From Aeromicrobium massiliense JC14 (GTDB taxonomy: Bacteria > Actinomycetota > Actinomycetes > Propionibacteriales > Nocardioidaceae): 64,000 nt of DNA. Under the pieces are notes generated by a model. The model ran no database searches, was not told the origin of the DNA, and worked only from the letters and a program-made list of their open reading frames with translations. Location of the stretch: assembly GCF_000312105.1 (NCBI RefSeq), contig NZ_HE978637.1:826534-890533 (forward strand), read 5' to 3'. Shown here one piece after another: positions 30,931-38,703 of the stretch (position 1 is the stretch's first letter; the number at the start of each line of letters is the position of its first letter). The translations under genes were made by a program, and so were the position numbers.

Positions 30931-32457
30931 TCACGCCAGGAAGCCGCGCACGGTCTCGAGCGTGTCGGCCTCGGCCGCCGTCTTGTCGTCGCGGTAGCGG
31001 ACGACGCGGGCGAACCGCAGGGCCAGGCCGCCGGGGTAGCGGGTGGACCGCTGGACGCCGTCGAAGGCGATCTCGACGACCTGCTCGGGCCGCACGGTGA
31101 CGGTGTAGCCGTCGTCGTCCGTGGCCAGCTCGCGGAACCGCTCGGTCTGCCACGCGAGGGTCTCGTCGGTCATGCCCTTGAACGTCTTGCCGAGCATGAC
31201 GAACCCGTCGCCGTCGCGGGCGCCGAGGTGGATGTTCGACAGCAGTCCGCTGCGGCGGCCGCTGCCGCGCTCGACCCCGAGCACGACCAGGTCGAGCGTG
31301 TGGACCGGCTTGACCTTCACCCAGCCCGACCCGCGGCGCCCGGCCTCGTACGGCGCGTCCGGGTCCTTGACCACGACGCCCTCGTGCCCGGCGGCGACCA
31401 GGGTGCGGAAGAACGTCTCGGCCTGGCCCGGGTCGCTGGTCACGACCCGCGGCACCTGGGCCGTGGCCGGCAGCGTGGCGCGCAGCCGGTCGAGCCGCTC
31501 GCTCAGCGGCCGGTCGAGCAGGTCCTCGCCGTCCAGGTGCAGGACGTCGAAGAAGTACGTCGTCAGCGGCGTGCGGGTGCGCAGCGTCTCGACGTCCGTG
31601 CGGCTGGCGGTGCGGGCGCCGGTCTCCTGGAACGGACGCGGGCTGCCGTCGTCGCGCAGGGCGATCGCCTCGCCGTCGAGCACCGCGGTGGTGACGTCGA
31701 GCGCCGCGACGGTCTCGACCACCTCCGGCACCCGGCTGGTCACGTCGTCCAGGCTGCGCGTGTAGACGCGGACGTCGTCGCCGACCCGGTGCACCTGGAC
31801 GCGGATGCCGTCGAGCTTGGCGTCCACCACCACGTCGCGGCCCTCCGGGACCGCCTTGGCCACCGCCGCGGGGACGTCCGTGGCGCTGGCCGCGAGCATC
31901 GGCAGGACCGGGCGGCCCGGCTCGAGCGCGAACGCCTCGAGCGACTCGGTGCCGCCGGTCATGGCGGCATGGGCCACGGACGTCAGTCCGCCGCCGAGCA
32001 TCGCCGCCCGTCGCACCAGGGGGGCCGGTACTTCCGCCGCCTCGGCGACGGCGTCGAGCACCAGGCTCTCGAGGGCACCCTGGCGCAGCTCGCCGGTCAG
32101 CAGGCCGACCAGCCACGTCTGCTCCTCCGGCGTCGCCCGGCCGAACAGGTCGTCGACCAGGGCCCGGCGGCGCTCTCGCGACCCACCACCGGCGACGGCG
32201 GCGAGCTCGTCCAGCCGGGTGACGACGTCGTCGACGGTGAGGGTGGGCTCGAGGGCCGGGTCGGGGAGCGAGGTGAGGCCGCGCCACCCGACGCCGGTGC
32301 GTCGCTGGGTCGCGCTGCCGGCCAGGTAGGACGCGACGGTTGCGACGTCGTCGGCGGACGCCTCGGCCAGCACGGCGGCCAGCAGCGTGCGTTTGGCGAC
32401 CCGCGAGCGCGTGGCGGCCACGGCGGTGGAGGTCTGGACCAGTCGGGCGAGCAGCAC
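30931..32457 (-). CDS. ligB: ATP-dependent DNA ligase, LigB type
   Basis: 508 residues, matching mycobacterial LigB in size and layout. An N-terminal helical DNA-binding domain (about 1-200) precedes the catalytic core. The adenylated lysine is Lys214 in motif I ([10 protein letters not shown]), followed by [18 protein letters not shown] (motif IV) and WVKVKP (motif V), then an OB-fold. It seals nicks and may act in repair rather than replication. GTG 32457 has a CACGAT hexamer 6 nt upstream. LigC is encoded divergently 72 bp away. Confidence 0.92.
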   Translation of the reverse strand: MLLARLVQTSTAVAATRSRVAKRTLLAAVLAEASADDVATVASYLAGSATQRRTGVGWRGLTSLPDPALEPTLTVDDVVTRLDELAAVAGGGSRERRRALVDDLFGRATPEEQTWLVGLLTGELRQGALESLVLDAVAEAAEVPAPLVRRAAMLGGGLTSVAHAAMTGGTESLEAFALEPGRPVLPMLAASATDVPAAVAKAVPEGRDVVVDAKLDGIRVQVHRVGDDVRVYTRSLDDVTSRVPEVVETVAALDVTTAVLDGEAIALRDDGSPRPFQETGARTASRTDVETLRTRTPLTTYFFDVLHLDGEDLLDRPLSERLDRLRATLPATAQVPRVVTSDPGQAETFFRTLVAAGHEGVVVKDPDAPYEAGRRGSGWVKVKPVHTLDLVVLGVERGSGRRSGLLSNIHLGARDGDGFVMLGKTFKGMTDETLAWQTERFRELATDDDGYTVTVRPEQVVEIAFDGVQRSTRYPGGLALRFARVVRYRDDKTAAEADTLETVRGFLA

Positions 32458-32463
32458 GCACCC

Positions 32464-32469
32464 ATCGTG
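32464..32469 (-). promoter_or_regulatory. Possible -10 box of ligB
   Basis: Minus-strand CACGAT, 6 nt before GTG 32457. The first base departs from TANNNT, so support is weaker. Confidence 0.3.
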
Positions 32470-32517
32470 GCCTGCCGCGGGTCCGCGGCAACCCGGGCGC
32501 GCGACGTCCCCGCGCCG

Positions 32518-32523
32518 TACTGT
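32518..32523 (+). promoter_or_regulatory. -10 box of ligC (leaderless)
   Basis: TACTGT, 6 nt before ATG 32530. Confidence 0.5.
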
Positions 32524-32529
32524 CTGGCC

Positions 32530-33621
32530 ATGGACCTGCCCGTCATGCCGCCCGTCCGTCCGATGCTCGCCAAGTCGGTGAAGGGAGTCCCCGCCGCCGA
32601 CTCGGTCGAGGGCGGTCTGCTCTACGAGCCGAAGTGGGACGGGTTCCGCTGCCTGGTCTTCCGTGACGGCGACGAGGTCGAGCTGATGAGCCGTTCGACC
32701 AAGCCGTTGACTCGGTACTTCCCGGACGTCGTCACAGCGGTCAAGGCGCAGCTGCCCGAGCGGTGCGTCGTGGATGGCGAGATCGTGGCGATCGTGGGGG
32801 ACCGGCTCGACTTCGACACGCTGAGCCAGCGCATCCACCCGGCGGCCTCGCGGGTGACGATGCTGGCCGAGCAGACGCCCGCGTCGCTGGTCGTGTTCGA
32901 CCTGCTCGCCCTCGGCGACGAGGCGCTCGATGCGGTGCCGTTCGTCGAGCGACGGGCCCGGCTCGAGGACGCGCTCGCGGACGTCGAGGCGCCGGTGCAC
33001 CTGACGCGCACGACGACCGACGCGACCGTCGCTGAGGACTGGTTCGGCCAGTTCGAGGGCGCCGGCCTGGACGGGGTCGTGGCCAAGCCGCTGGCCCGCG
33101 GCTACGAGCAGAACGCCCGTGTGATGCTCAAGGTCAAGCACGCGCGGACGGCGGACGTCGTCCTGGCGGGCTACCGGCTGCACAAGACGTCCACGGAGGA
33201 GCGTCCGCTGCTCGGCTCGATGTTGCTGGGCCTCTACGACGACGAAGGCACTTTGCAGCACGTCGGCGTCTGCGGCTCGTTCACCGAGGCCCGTCGCGCC
33301 GAGCTGCACGACGAGCTGCAGGAGCTGCGCATCGGCCTGGACGAGCACCCGTGGGCCCGCTGGCAGTCGGCCGAGGCGCAGGCGTCCGGACGGCTTCCTG
33401 GCGGCCAGAGCCGGTGGAGCGGCGGCAAGGACCTGTCGTTCGTCCCGCTCGCGCCGACGCGCGTGCTGGAGGTCGGCTACGAGCACATGGAGGGCGACCG
33501 CTTCCGGCACCTGGCGCAGTTCAAGCGTTGGCGTCCGGACCGTGAGCCCACTTCGTGCACCTACGAGCAGCTCGAGGAGGTCGTCTCGTACGACCTCGCC
33601 GACGTGCTGTCAGGGGCCTAG
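32530..33621 (+). CDS. ligC: ATP-dependent DNA ligase, LigC type
   Basis: 363 residues, the short ligase class of mycobacterial LigC. The nucleotidyl lysine is Lys35 in motif I EPKWDGFR; later motifs are [18 protein letters not shown] (motif IV) and VMLKVKH (motif V), followed by an OB-fold C-terminus. In mycobacteria LigC works with a stand-alone PrimPol (PolD1/Prim-PolC) in short-patch gap repair; a matching polymerase gene lies 5 kb downstream at 38704-39762. ATG 32530 has TACTGT 6 nt upstream. The stop is 4 nt from the convergent HNH gene. Confidence 0.93.
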   Translation: MDLPVMPPVRPMLAKSVKGVPAADSVEGGLLYEPKWDGFRCLVFRDGDEVELMSRSTKPLTRYFPDVVTAVKAQLPERCVVDGEIVAIVGDRLDFDTLSQRIHPAASRVTMLAEQTPASLVVFDLLALGDEALDAVPFVERRARLEDALADVEAPVHLTRTTTDATVAEDWFGQFEGAGLDGVVAKPLARGYEQNARVMLKVKHARTADVVLAGYRLHKTSTEERPLLGSMLLGLYDDEGTLQHVGVCGSFTEARRAELHDELQELRIGLDEHPWARWQSAEAQASGRLPGGQSRWSGGKDLSFVPLAPTRVLEVGYEHMEGDRFRHLAQFKRWRPDREPTSCTYEQLEEVVSYDLADVLSGA

Positions 33622-33625
33622 CCGC

Positions 33626-34936
33626 TCAGGTGGGTTCGAGCACGCGGGGTCGCAGCCGGACGTGTCTGGCGTGGCGCAGGGGTCTGCGTTGCGGGTCGAT
33701 CCGTGGTGGTGGGATGACCTCGACGACGCCGTCTTCACTCAATCTGGCGGACCAGTCGGTGTCGTGGAGCAGGTGGTGGTGGAAGAAGCAGAACAGGGCG
33801 CCGTTGTCGATGCTCGTGTCGCCGCCGTGGCTCCATGGTGTGAGGTGGTGGGCCTCGCACCATCCGGGTGGGCGGTCGCAGCCCTTCCAGGAGCAGCCGC
33901 CGTCGCGGGTGGCGAGGGCGATGCGCTGGTAGCGGTCGTGGAGACGTTTGCTCGTTCCGAGGTCGAGCACTCGAGAGTCGCCGTCGAGCACGACGGGGAT
34001 CAGGTTGGCGCTGCAGGCGAGCCGTCGCGCTTGCGATGCGCTCATGTCGCTCCCGGTCGAGAGGGTCGCCCGGGAGACCCGCTCGCGCAGGTCGTCGTAG
34101 TCCAGGTTGATCGTCACGGTCGCGGCGACACCGCCGGCCTGCGGGAAGCACTCCGTCGGGAGGTGCTCGACCAGCTCGCAGAGCGCCAGACCCATCCGGC
34201 GGGCGTGGTCGAGCCTTCCGATCTCGGCGTCGGAGTGCTCCCCGTCGACGTCGCGGAAGACCGCACCCTCACGCCGCGGTGAGGCCAGGCCCTCCAGCAC
34301 CGTCTTGAGCATGTCGGCCTGCACGTCCGGCAGCACCCCGCGGATGCTGCTGCGACCACGACCCATCCTCGTGATGGACAGGTGGGTCTCGTCCCACGCC
34401 TGCTTCTCCTGCCGCTCCAGCTGCGCCCCGATGATCTCGTCAGGACTGTCCGGGTCGACGACCTCCACGATGCGGTTCGCCAGGCGGCGCAGGTCGTCCG
34501 CCCCGAACTCTGATGCGTGCAGCAGGAGGGTGGCTTCGGCGTCGTCGTGCTGCTCGTCCACGAACCACTCGGGCAGGGCATCGAGCGCCTTGAGGATGAT
34601 GTGGGCCTGCTCGGTCGTCAGCCGGCCGGTGCCCCACCGCTCGCGCGTGATGGTGCCGCGCGTCGGGTCGAAGCGGGTCAGCGAGACGAGCTTCGACGCC
34701 TCCCGCTTCGAGACGTTCGTGGTGCTGGCCAGCCAGACCGTGGGGGAGGTGCAGCCGTCCTCACGCGGGAGGGCCAGGTCTTCGGCGGCCGCGGCCAGCT
34801 TCACGGTGAGCGACTGCAGCGCGGCGACCGCCTCGGCCGCGGCCCGCAGTTCCGAACGGATCTGATCGCCGGTCAGGCGCCACGGCTCGAGCGTGCTGGA
34901 CTCCTCCAGCAGTGCCTGAACTTGGTCGCTGATCAT
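33626..34936 (-). CDS. DUF222/HNH endonuclease-domain protein (13E12 type)
   Basis: 436 residues. The N-terminal DUF222 region (to about 330) is helical and followed by a C-terminal HNH/McrA-like zinc nuclease motif: CSWKGCDRP, then CEAHHLTPWSHGG and FCFFHHHLLH, with the cysteines and histidines in place. Mycobacterial relatives are the 13E12 repeat proteins, several of which are LexA-controlled. Here a LexA-type box at 34951-34966 overlaps the promoter, so SOS induction is likely. Cellular role is unknown; it could be a mobile-element-derived nuclease. Its codon use is slightly less GC-biased than its neighbours. Confidence 0.88.
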   Translation of the reverse strand: MISDQVQALLEESSTLEPWRLTGDQIRSELRAAAEAVAALQSLTVKLAAAAEDLALPREDGCTSPTVWLASTTNVSKREASKLVSLTRFDPTRGTITRERWGTGRLTTEQAHIILKALDALPEWFVDEQHDDAEATLLLHASEFGADDLRRLANRIVEVVDPDSPDEIIGAQLERQEKQAWDETHLSITRMGRGRSSIRGVLPDVQADMLKTVLEGLASPRREGAVFRDVDGEHSDAEIGRLDHARRMGLALCELVEHLPTECFPQAGGVAATVTINLDYDDLRERVSRATLSTGSDMSASQARRLACSANLIPVVLDGDSRVLDLGTSKRLHDRYQRIALATRDGGCSWKGCDRPPGWCEAHHLTPWSHGGDTSIDNGALFCFFHHHLLHDTDWSARLSEDGVVEVIPPPRIDPQRRPLRHARHVRLRPRVLEPT

Positions 34937-34950
34937 CCGAGACCCCCGGG

Positions 34951-34966
34951 TCGAACGTTTGTTCTA
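34951..34966 (-). promoter_or_regulatory. LexA/SOS box of the DUF222-HNH gene
   Basis: TCGAACGTTTGTTCTA fits the actinobacterial SOS consensus TCGAAC-N4-GTTCGA with one mismatch. It lies between the -10 box (34966-34971) and the start, covering the expected transcription start, so LexA bound here would block initiation. Confidence 0.75.
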
Positions 34967-34971
34967 GTCTA
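34966..34971 (-). promoter_or_regulatory. -10 box of the DUF222-HNH gene
   Basis: Minus-strand TAGACT abutting the SOS box. Start of transcription near 34959 would give a leader of about 23 nt. Confidence 0.5.
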
Positions 34972-35026
34972 CCGTGCGGCGGTGACAGGAACAACGCAGA
35001 ATCCCCAGGATCGCGGCATTTTTCTC

Positions 35027-35047
35027 GCTTCGACAAGCTCAGCGAGC
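35027..35047. repeat. Dispersed palindrome-derived repeat, copy 1
   Basis: Contains CTTCGACAAGCTCAGCGAGC, a variant of the repeat found again at 35132-35152, 54592-54626 and 59773-59847. It lies in the 275-bp space between the HNH gene and the alarmone synthetase gene, in which I see no gene. Confidence 0.6.
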
Positions 35048-35131
35048 GGGGTACGGGCGAGCCGACGAGCTGACCGATCTGTGCACCCAGCTCCGGCGTC
35101 ATCAGCCCCTAAGGCGACCACGCGAGAAGGC

Positions 35132-35152
35132 GCTTCGACAGGCTCAGCGAGC
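35132..35152. repeat. Dispersed palindrome-derived repeat, copy 2
   Basis: Contains CTTCGACAGGCTCAGCGAGC, one base different from copy 1 and in the same orientation, 105 bp away. Confidence 0.65.
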
Positions 35153-35211
35153 AGGTCGAGCGAGCCGCCGAGCTGGCCGCGCCAAGGGCCCGGCTCCGTC
35201 GTCCTCGAGCT

Positions 35212-36012
35212 TCAGCTGTCCTCGCCGAGGCGGCGCAGCTGCTCGAGCAGCACCTGCGTCGAGGCGGCCTCGGCGCGGTCGCGGACGTCGGACACGAGGT
35301 CGCGCGGCAGGTCGTTCATCGAGCGCACCTCGGCGTGGAGCATCTCCATCGTCGAGTCCAGCGTCGCGGCGGTCTCGGCCGCCTCCTTGAGGCCGCCGAG
35401 CAGGTTCTCGGGCACCGCGTCGCGGTACTTGTAGTAGATCTTGTGCTCGAGGCTGGCCCAGAAGTCCATGGCGATGGTGCGCAGCTGCACCTCGACCGTC
35501 ACCGGCACGACGCCGTCGGACAGGAACACCGGCACCTCGACGAGCACGTGCAGGCTCCGGTAGCCGTTCGGCTTGGGCTGGGCGATGTAGTCGCGGACGT
35601 CCACGATCCGCACGTCGTCCTGGGACGTGAGCATGTCGAACACGTGGTAGACGTCCGAGACGAAGCTGCAGGTGACGCGCACGCCGGCGATGTCGGTGAT
35701 GTGCTCGCGCAGCGCCTCGAAGGTGATCGGGCAGCTCTTGCGCTGGGCCTTCTCGAGCAGGCTCTCGGGCGACTTCAGCCGTGACGCCAGGTGCTCGATC
35801 GGGTTGTAGTCGTGCAGGTGGGCGAACTCGTCGCGCAGGATGTTCAGCTTGGTGACGACCTGCTCCATGCCGAACTTGTAGCGCATCATGAAGCGGGTGA
35901 ACTCCTGGCGCATCTCGCGCAGGTTCTCGGCGTCGACCCGGTCGGCGAGCGAGCCGTCCAGCACCTCGGCGGGCAGCTCGAGGTTCGGGTCGATCGATGC
36001 ATCTGATGCCAC
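35212..36012 (-). CDS. Small alarmone synthetase (GTP pyrophosphokinase, RelA/SpoT synthetase domain)
   Basis: 266 residues holding one RelA/SpoT-type synthetase domain and no hydrolase, TGS or ACT domain. Motifs: DIAGVRVTCSFVSDVYHVFDML with the G-loop region, KPNGYRSLH (residues about 146-154) and EVQLRTIAMDFWASLEHKIYYK (split here only for length) with the catalytic Glu. It should make (p)ppGpp from ATP and GDP/GTP under local signals. GTG 36012 is chosen because TACGGT lies exactly 6 nt upstream; a longer frame upstream has no such signal and looks non-coding. Confidence 0.88.
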   Translation of the reverse strand: MASDASIDPNLELPAEVLDGSLADRVDAENLREMRQEFTRFMMRYKFGMEQVVTKLNILRDEFAHLHDYNPIEHLASRLKSPESLLEKAQRKSCPITFEALREHITDIAGVRVTCSFVSDVYHVFDMLTSQDDVRIVDVRDYIAQPKPNGYRSLHVLVEVPVFLSDGVVPVTVEVQLRTIAMDFWASLEHKIYYKYRDAVPENLLGGLKEAAETAATLDSTMEMLHAEVRSMNDLPRDLVSDVRDRAEAASTQVLLEQLRRLGEDS

Positions 36013-36018
36013 ACGGAC

Positions 36019-36024
36019 ACCGTA
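36019..36024 (-). promoter_or_regulatory. -10 box of the alarmone synthetase gene (leaderless)
   Basis: Minus-strand TACGGT, 6 nt before GTG 36012; it decides the start. Confidence 0.5.
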
Positions 36025-36153
36025 CGCGACGGCCGGGGACGCGGCCCGGCGCTCTTCCGGTGACCGGTCGGACGACCGGCGAGACCGGCGCGACGCGGCT
36101 CCGATGCCCGCTGCGAGCGCGGGACCGAGGCGCGAACAGGGGCTCGGACGCTC

Positions 36154-36216
36154 GAAAGCCCCCGGCACAGTGCGTGACGTGCGCCGAGGGCCTTCTGCTG
36201 AGTGTTGCGTGGTGCT
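36154..36216 (-). ncRNA. Candidate small RNA or terminated leader on the minus strand
   Basis: A minus-strand TACCCT (36223-36228) could start a transcript near 36216 that ends about 63 nt later in a 14- to 15-bp hairpin (36194 to 36155) followed by TTT. Three pairs are G-U only when read on the minus strand, while on the plus strand they would be mismatches, so the structure favours minus-strand RNA. It lies upstream of the alarmone synthetase gene, which has its own nearer promoter. Confidence 0.3.
36155..36194 (-). terminator. Strand-specific hairpin terminator
   Basis: Minus-strand stem from AAGGCCCTCGGCGCAC to GTGCCGGGGGCTTT with a loop of about 10-12 nt and a short T run. It would end RNA begun at the TACCCT box at 36223-36228, or act as an attenuator ahead of the alarmone synthetase gene. 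Confidence 0.5.
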
Positions 36217-36286
36217 GCTCCCAGGGTAGGCCCGGACGGCCGGGTCCGCACCCCGAGAACTCCTGCTTTTCCGGGGTCGAGGCCCC

Positions 36287-36292
36287 TACCGT
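36287..36292 (+). promoter_or_regulatory. -10 box of the ATP-grasp gene (leaderless)
   Basis: TACCGT, 7 nt before ATG 36300. Confidence 0.5.
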
Positions 36293-36299
36293 GGTGCCC

Positions 36300-37157
36300 A
36301 TGATCGGACGACTGGCGTGGGTCACCGCGCGCGAGGCCCGGGGGCACGACGAGGACGAGACGGTCGCGCTGGACGCCCTGGAGCGCACCGGCGTCGTCGT
36401 GGAGGTCGTCGACTGGGACGACGCGTCGGTGGACTGGGCCGGCTTCGACCGGGTGGTGCTGCGGTCGCCCTGGGACTACCCGGCGCGCCTCGTGGACTTC
36501 CTCGCCTGGCTGGACGCCACCGCGGCGGTGACCGAGGTGGTCAACGAACCCAGCACGGTGCGCTGGAGCATCGACAAGCGCTACCTGGCCGAGCTCGAGG
36601 ACGCCGGGGTGCCCATCACCGACACCGTGTTCGTCGCGCCGGGGGAGTCCGTCGCGTTCCCCGAGGGCGACTTCGTCGTGAAGCCCGCCGTCGGCGCCGG
36701 CAGCAAGGACGCCGCCTCGTACGGCCCCGAGCAGCACGACGTCGCGCGCGACCACGTCGACCGCCTGCACGCGGCCGGCCAGGTCGTGCTCGTCCAGCCC
36801 TACGTCGCCTCGGTCGCGACCGACGGCGAGTGGGCCCTGGTCTACCTGGACGGCCGGTTCAGCCACGCCGCCAGCAAGCGGGTCGCCCTGCCGCGGGCCG
36901 GGCTCGTGGAGGACCTGTTCGCCGCCGAGACCAACGCGCCGCACGAGGCCACGGCCGAGCAGCGAGCCGTGGCGGACGCCGCGATGGACCACGTCCGCGC
37001 GCGTCTCGGCACCCCGGCCTACGCGCGCATCGACCTCGTGCGCCACGACGACGGCGGGCACCGCGTGCTGGAGGTCGAGCTCGTCGAGCCGTCGCTGTTC
37101 CTGCCCTACGCGGACCCGTCCGCGGCGGACCGGCTCGCCGAGGTGCTGACCGCCTGA
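36300..37157 (+). CDS. ATP-grasp domain protein
   Basis: 285 residues with the pattern of a stand-alone ATP-grasp ligase. An N-terminal Rossmann-like part (IGRLAWVTAREARGHDEDE, FDRVVLRSPWDYP) precedes the grasp lobes: DFVVKPAVGAGSKDAAS binds ATP phosphates, VLVQPYVASVATDGEWALVYLDG is the adenine-side strand, and HRVLEVELVEPSLFL holds the metal acidic residues. Relatives join a carboxylate to an amine, as in peptide or glutathione-like synthesis, but the substrate is unknown. No biosynthetic partner is adjacent. ATG 36300 has TACCGT 7 nt upstream. Confidence 0.82.
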   Translation: MIGRLAWVTAREARGHDEDETVALDALERTGVVVEVVDWDDASVDWAGFDRVVLRSPWDYPARLVDFLAWLDATAAVTEVVNEPSTVRWSIDKRYLAELEDAGVPITDTVFVAPGESVAFPEGDFVVKPAVGAGSKDAASYGPEQHDVARDHVDRLHAAGQVVLVQPYVASVATDGEWALVYLDGRFSHAASKRVALPRAGLVEDLFAAETNAPHEATAEQRAVADAAMDHVRARLGTPAYARIDLVRHDDGGHRVLEVELVEPSLFLPYADPSAADRLAEVLTA

Positions 37158-37172
37158 CCTCGAGCCCATCGT

Positions 37173-37188
37173 TCGAACGGATGTTCTA
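37173..37188 (+). promoter_or_regulatory. LexA/SOS box of the 83-residue gene
   Basis: TCGAACGGATGTTCTA fits TCGAAC-N4-GTTCGA with one mismatch, the same right-half variant as the box at 34951-34966. Its last two bases overlap the TATCGT -10 box. Confidence 0.75.
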
Positions 37189-37192
37189 TCGT
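37187..37192 (+). promoter_or_regulatory. -10 box of the SOS-controlled small gene (leaderless)
   Basis: TATCGT, 6 nt before GTG 37199 and overlapping the SOS box. Confidence 0.5.
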
Positions 37193-37198
37193 TCGTCC

Positions 37199-37450
37199 GT
37201 GGGAGCGAATCCGGGCAGGCGGGACGCGTGGCCGCGGCCGCGGCGCGCTCGCTTCGTCTGGGTCCGGGCGGTCGGCAAGCAGCACCCGCGACCCGGGCTC
37301 ATCGTCGCGTGGCGCCGCCACGGCACGTCCTGGGAGGCGCTGGTCACCTATCTGGACGACAGCAAGCGCGACCCGCAGCTCGTCCAGCGCTGGGTCGACG
37401 CCCGGCAGATGTCACCGGTGTGGGCGGACCCCAACGACACCGGCTGGTGA
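37199..37450 (+). CDS. SOS-controlled small protein of unknown function
   Basis: 83 residues, basic at the N-terminus (GANPGRRDAWPRPRRARF) with a core of WVRAVGKQHPRPGLIVAWRR and SWEALVTYLDDSKRDPQLVQ, which looks like a small beta-rich domain, and a polar tail ending TGW. No catalytic or metal motif is seen. The GTG at 37199 is set by TATCGT 6 nt upstream; an in-frame ATG at 37181 lies inside the SOS box and is unlikely. LexA control suggests a DNA-damage role. I have a weak impression that similar small proteins sit by imuB/dnaE2 in other actinomycetes, unverified. Confidence 0.65.
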   Translation: MGANPGRRDAWPRPRRARFVWVRAVGKQHPRPGLIVAWRRHGTSWEALVTYLDDSKRDPQLVQRWVDARQMSPVWADPNDTGW

Positions 37451-37510
37451 CCTTGCCGACACTCGTCGCCCGCTCGGACGATCGTTGCCAACAACACCGG
37501 TCGATTCACC

Positions 37511-37516
37511 TAGGGT
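37511..37516 (+). promoter_or_regulatory. Possible -10 box of the diguanylate cyclase gene
   Basis: TAGGGT; start of transcription near 37523 would leave a leader of about 22 nt before ATG 37545. Confidence 0.35.
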
Positions 37517-37544
37517 CCGCGACCGGGGCGCCGATCAGACGGCC

Positions 37545-38702
37545 ATGCCCCACCTGGATGCCACGTCGATGCGCCTGGAGCTCGGCGTCGTCCTGGTGAC
37601 CACGCTCGTGCTCTTCTACGGCGTCACCTACCGCACCACCCGCTCGCGCTACGTGGGCCTGTGGTGCCTGGCGCTGCTCGCCATCGCCGCCGGGACCATC
37701 GCGTACCTGGGCGACGGCACGGCGGTCCAGTGGTGGGCCAACCCGCTCGGCAGCGCGCTCTACGCCCTCGGCGCCTGGCTCATCTGGCGGGCCGCGCGGA
37801 CGCTCGACGGACGCCATCGCTGGCCGCGCTGGCTCGTGCTGGTCGTGCCGGGCATGGTGCTGCTCTCCGCGCTGGCCGACTCGCCGGCGACGAACTCGTG
37901 GGCGGGCGCCTGGGCGCTGTTCCCGGCGGTCAGCGTGCTCATCGCCCTGGCGTCGTGGGTCATGTGGTCGACGCGGCGCACGCACGTCGGCACGCTGCGC
38001 CGCGCGACGTCGGCGACGGGCTACGTCGTCTCGGTCTACTACGCGGGACGGTTCGTCACGTTCATGCTCTTCGGACCGGACAGCCCGTGGTTCTTCGACG
38101 TGTTCGGCACGTCCATGACGACGATCGTGATGACGTTCCTGCTCGTCGGGGCGACGTTCAGCATGACCGCCCTGAGCTACGAGCAGGAGACCGCCGACCT
38201 GCGCCGGCGTGCGTCGTTCGACGGGCTCACCGGCCTGCTCAACCGGACGACCTTCCTGGAGCGGGCCGAGCTCCTGCGCCGCGACGCCGGGCGCCGCGAC
38301 GTCCCCTGCGTCCTGGCGATGGCCGACCTGGACCACTTCAAGCAGGTCAACGACACCTACGGTCACGAGGCCGGCGACCGCCTGCTCGTCGGGTTCGCCG
38401 AGGCCTGCCGGTCGACGGTGCGGTCGATGGACCTCGTCGGTCGGTTCGGCGGCGAGGAGTTCGTCGTCATGCTCGCCGGTGCGACGCCCGACGGCGCCCG
38501 GCTCGTGTGCGAGGAGATCGCCCACCGCCTGCGGGCGGTGCAGGAGGCGGCGGGGACACCCACGGCGACGATCAGCTTCGGCCTGGTCGACGTGCGGTCG
38601 CGGGTCCCGCTCTCCGAGCTGCTCGTCGAGGCGGACCAGGCGCTCTACCGTGCCAAGGCCGAGGGCCGCGACCGCGTGGTCGTCGCCGGCGCCGCCGCCT
38701 GA
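37545..38702 (+). CDS. Membrane diguanylate cyclase (GGDEF)
   Basis: 385 residues. Six to seven N-terminal transmembrane helices (about residues 10-205) form a sensor region without a known extracellular domain. The C-terminal GGDEF domain (about 220-380) has DGLTGLLNRTTFLERAE at its start, DLDHFKQVNDTYGHEAGD, and the active site G302-G-E-E-F306. The inhibitory I-site is present as RSMD (293-296), five residues before the active site, so product feedback is expected. It should make cyclic di-GMP from GTP. No EAL domain is present. Its stop is 1 nt from that of the convergent PrimPol gene. Confidence 0.92.
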   Translation: MPHLDATSMRLELGVVLVTTLVLFYGVTYRTTRSRYVGLWCLALLAIAAGTIAYLGDGTAVQWWANPLGSALYALGAWLIWRAARTLDGRHRWPRWLVLVVPGMVLLSALADSPATNSWAGAWALFPAVSVLIALASWVMWSTRRTHVGTLRRATSATGYVVSVYYAGRFVTFMLFGPDSPWFFDVFGTSMTTIVMTFLLVGATFSMTALSYEQETADLRRRASFDGLTGLLNRTTFLERAELLRRDAGRRDVPCVLAMADLDHFKQVNDTYGHEAGDRLLVGFAEACRSTVRSMDLVGRFGGEEFVVMLAGATPDGARLVCEEIAHRLRAVQEAAGTPTATISFGLVDVRSRVPLSELLVEADQALYRAKAEGRDRVVVAGAAA

Positions 38703-38703
38703 C

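Noticed and set aside
34937..35211. Small gene or tRNA in the 275-bp gap
   Set aside because: No cloverleaf, no coding-like frame; only the two repeat copies and the promoter region were seen.
36013..36299. Longer N-terminus of the alarmone synthetase extending to about 36168
   Set aside because: The added residues are low-complexity and overlap the candidate hairpin; the GTG at 36012 has a TACGGT box at the expected distance.
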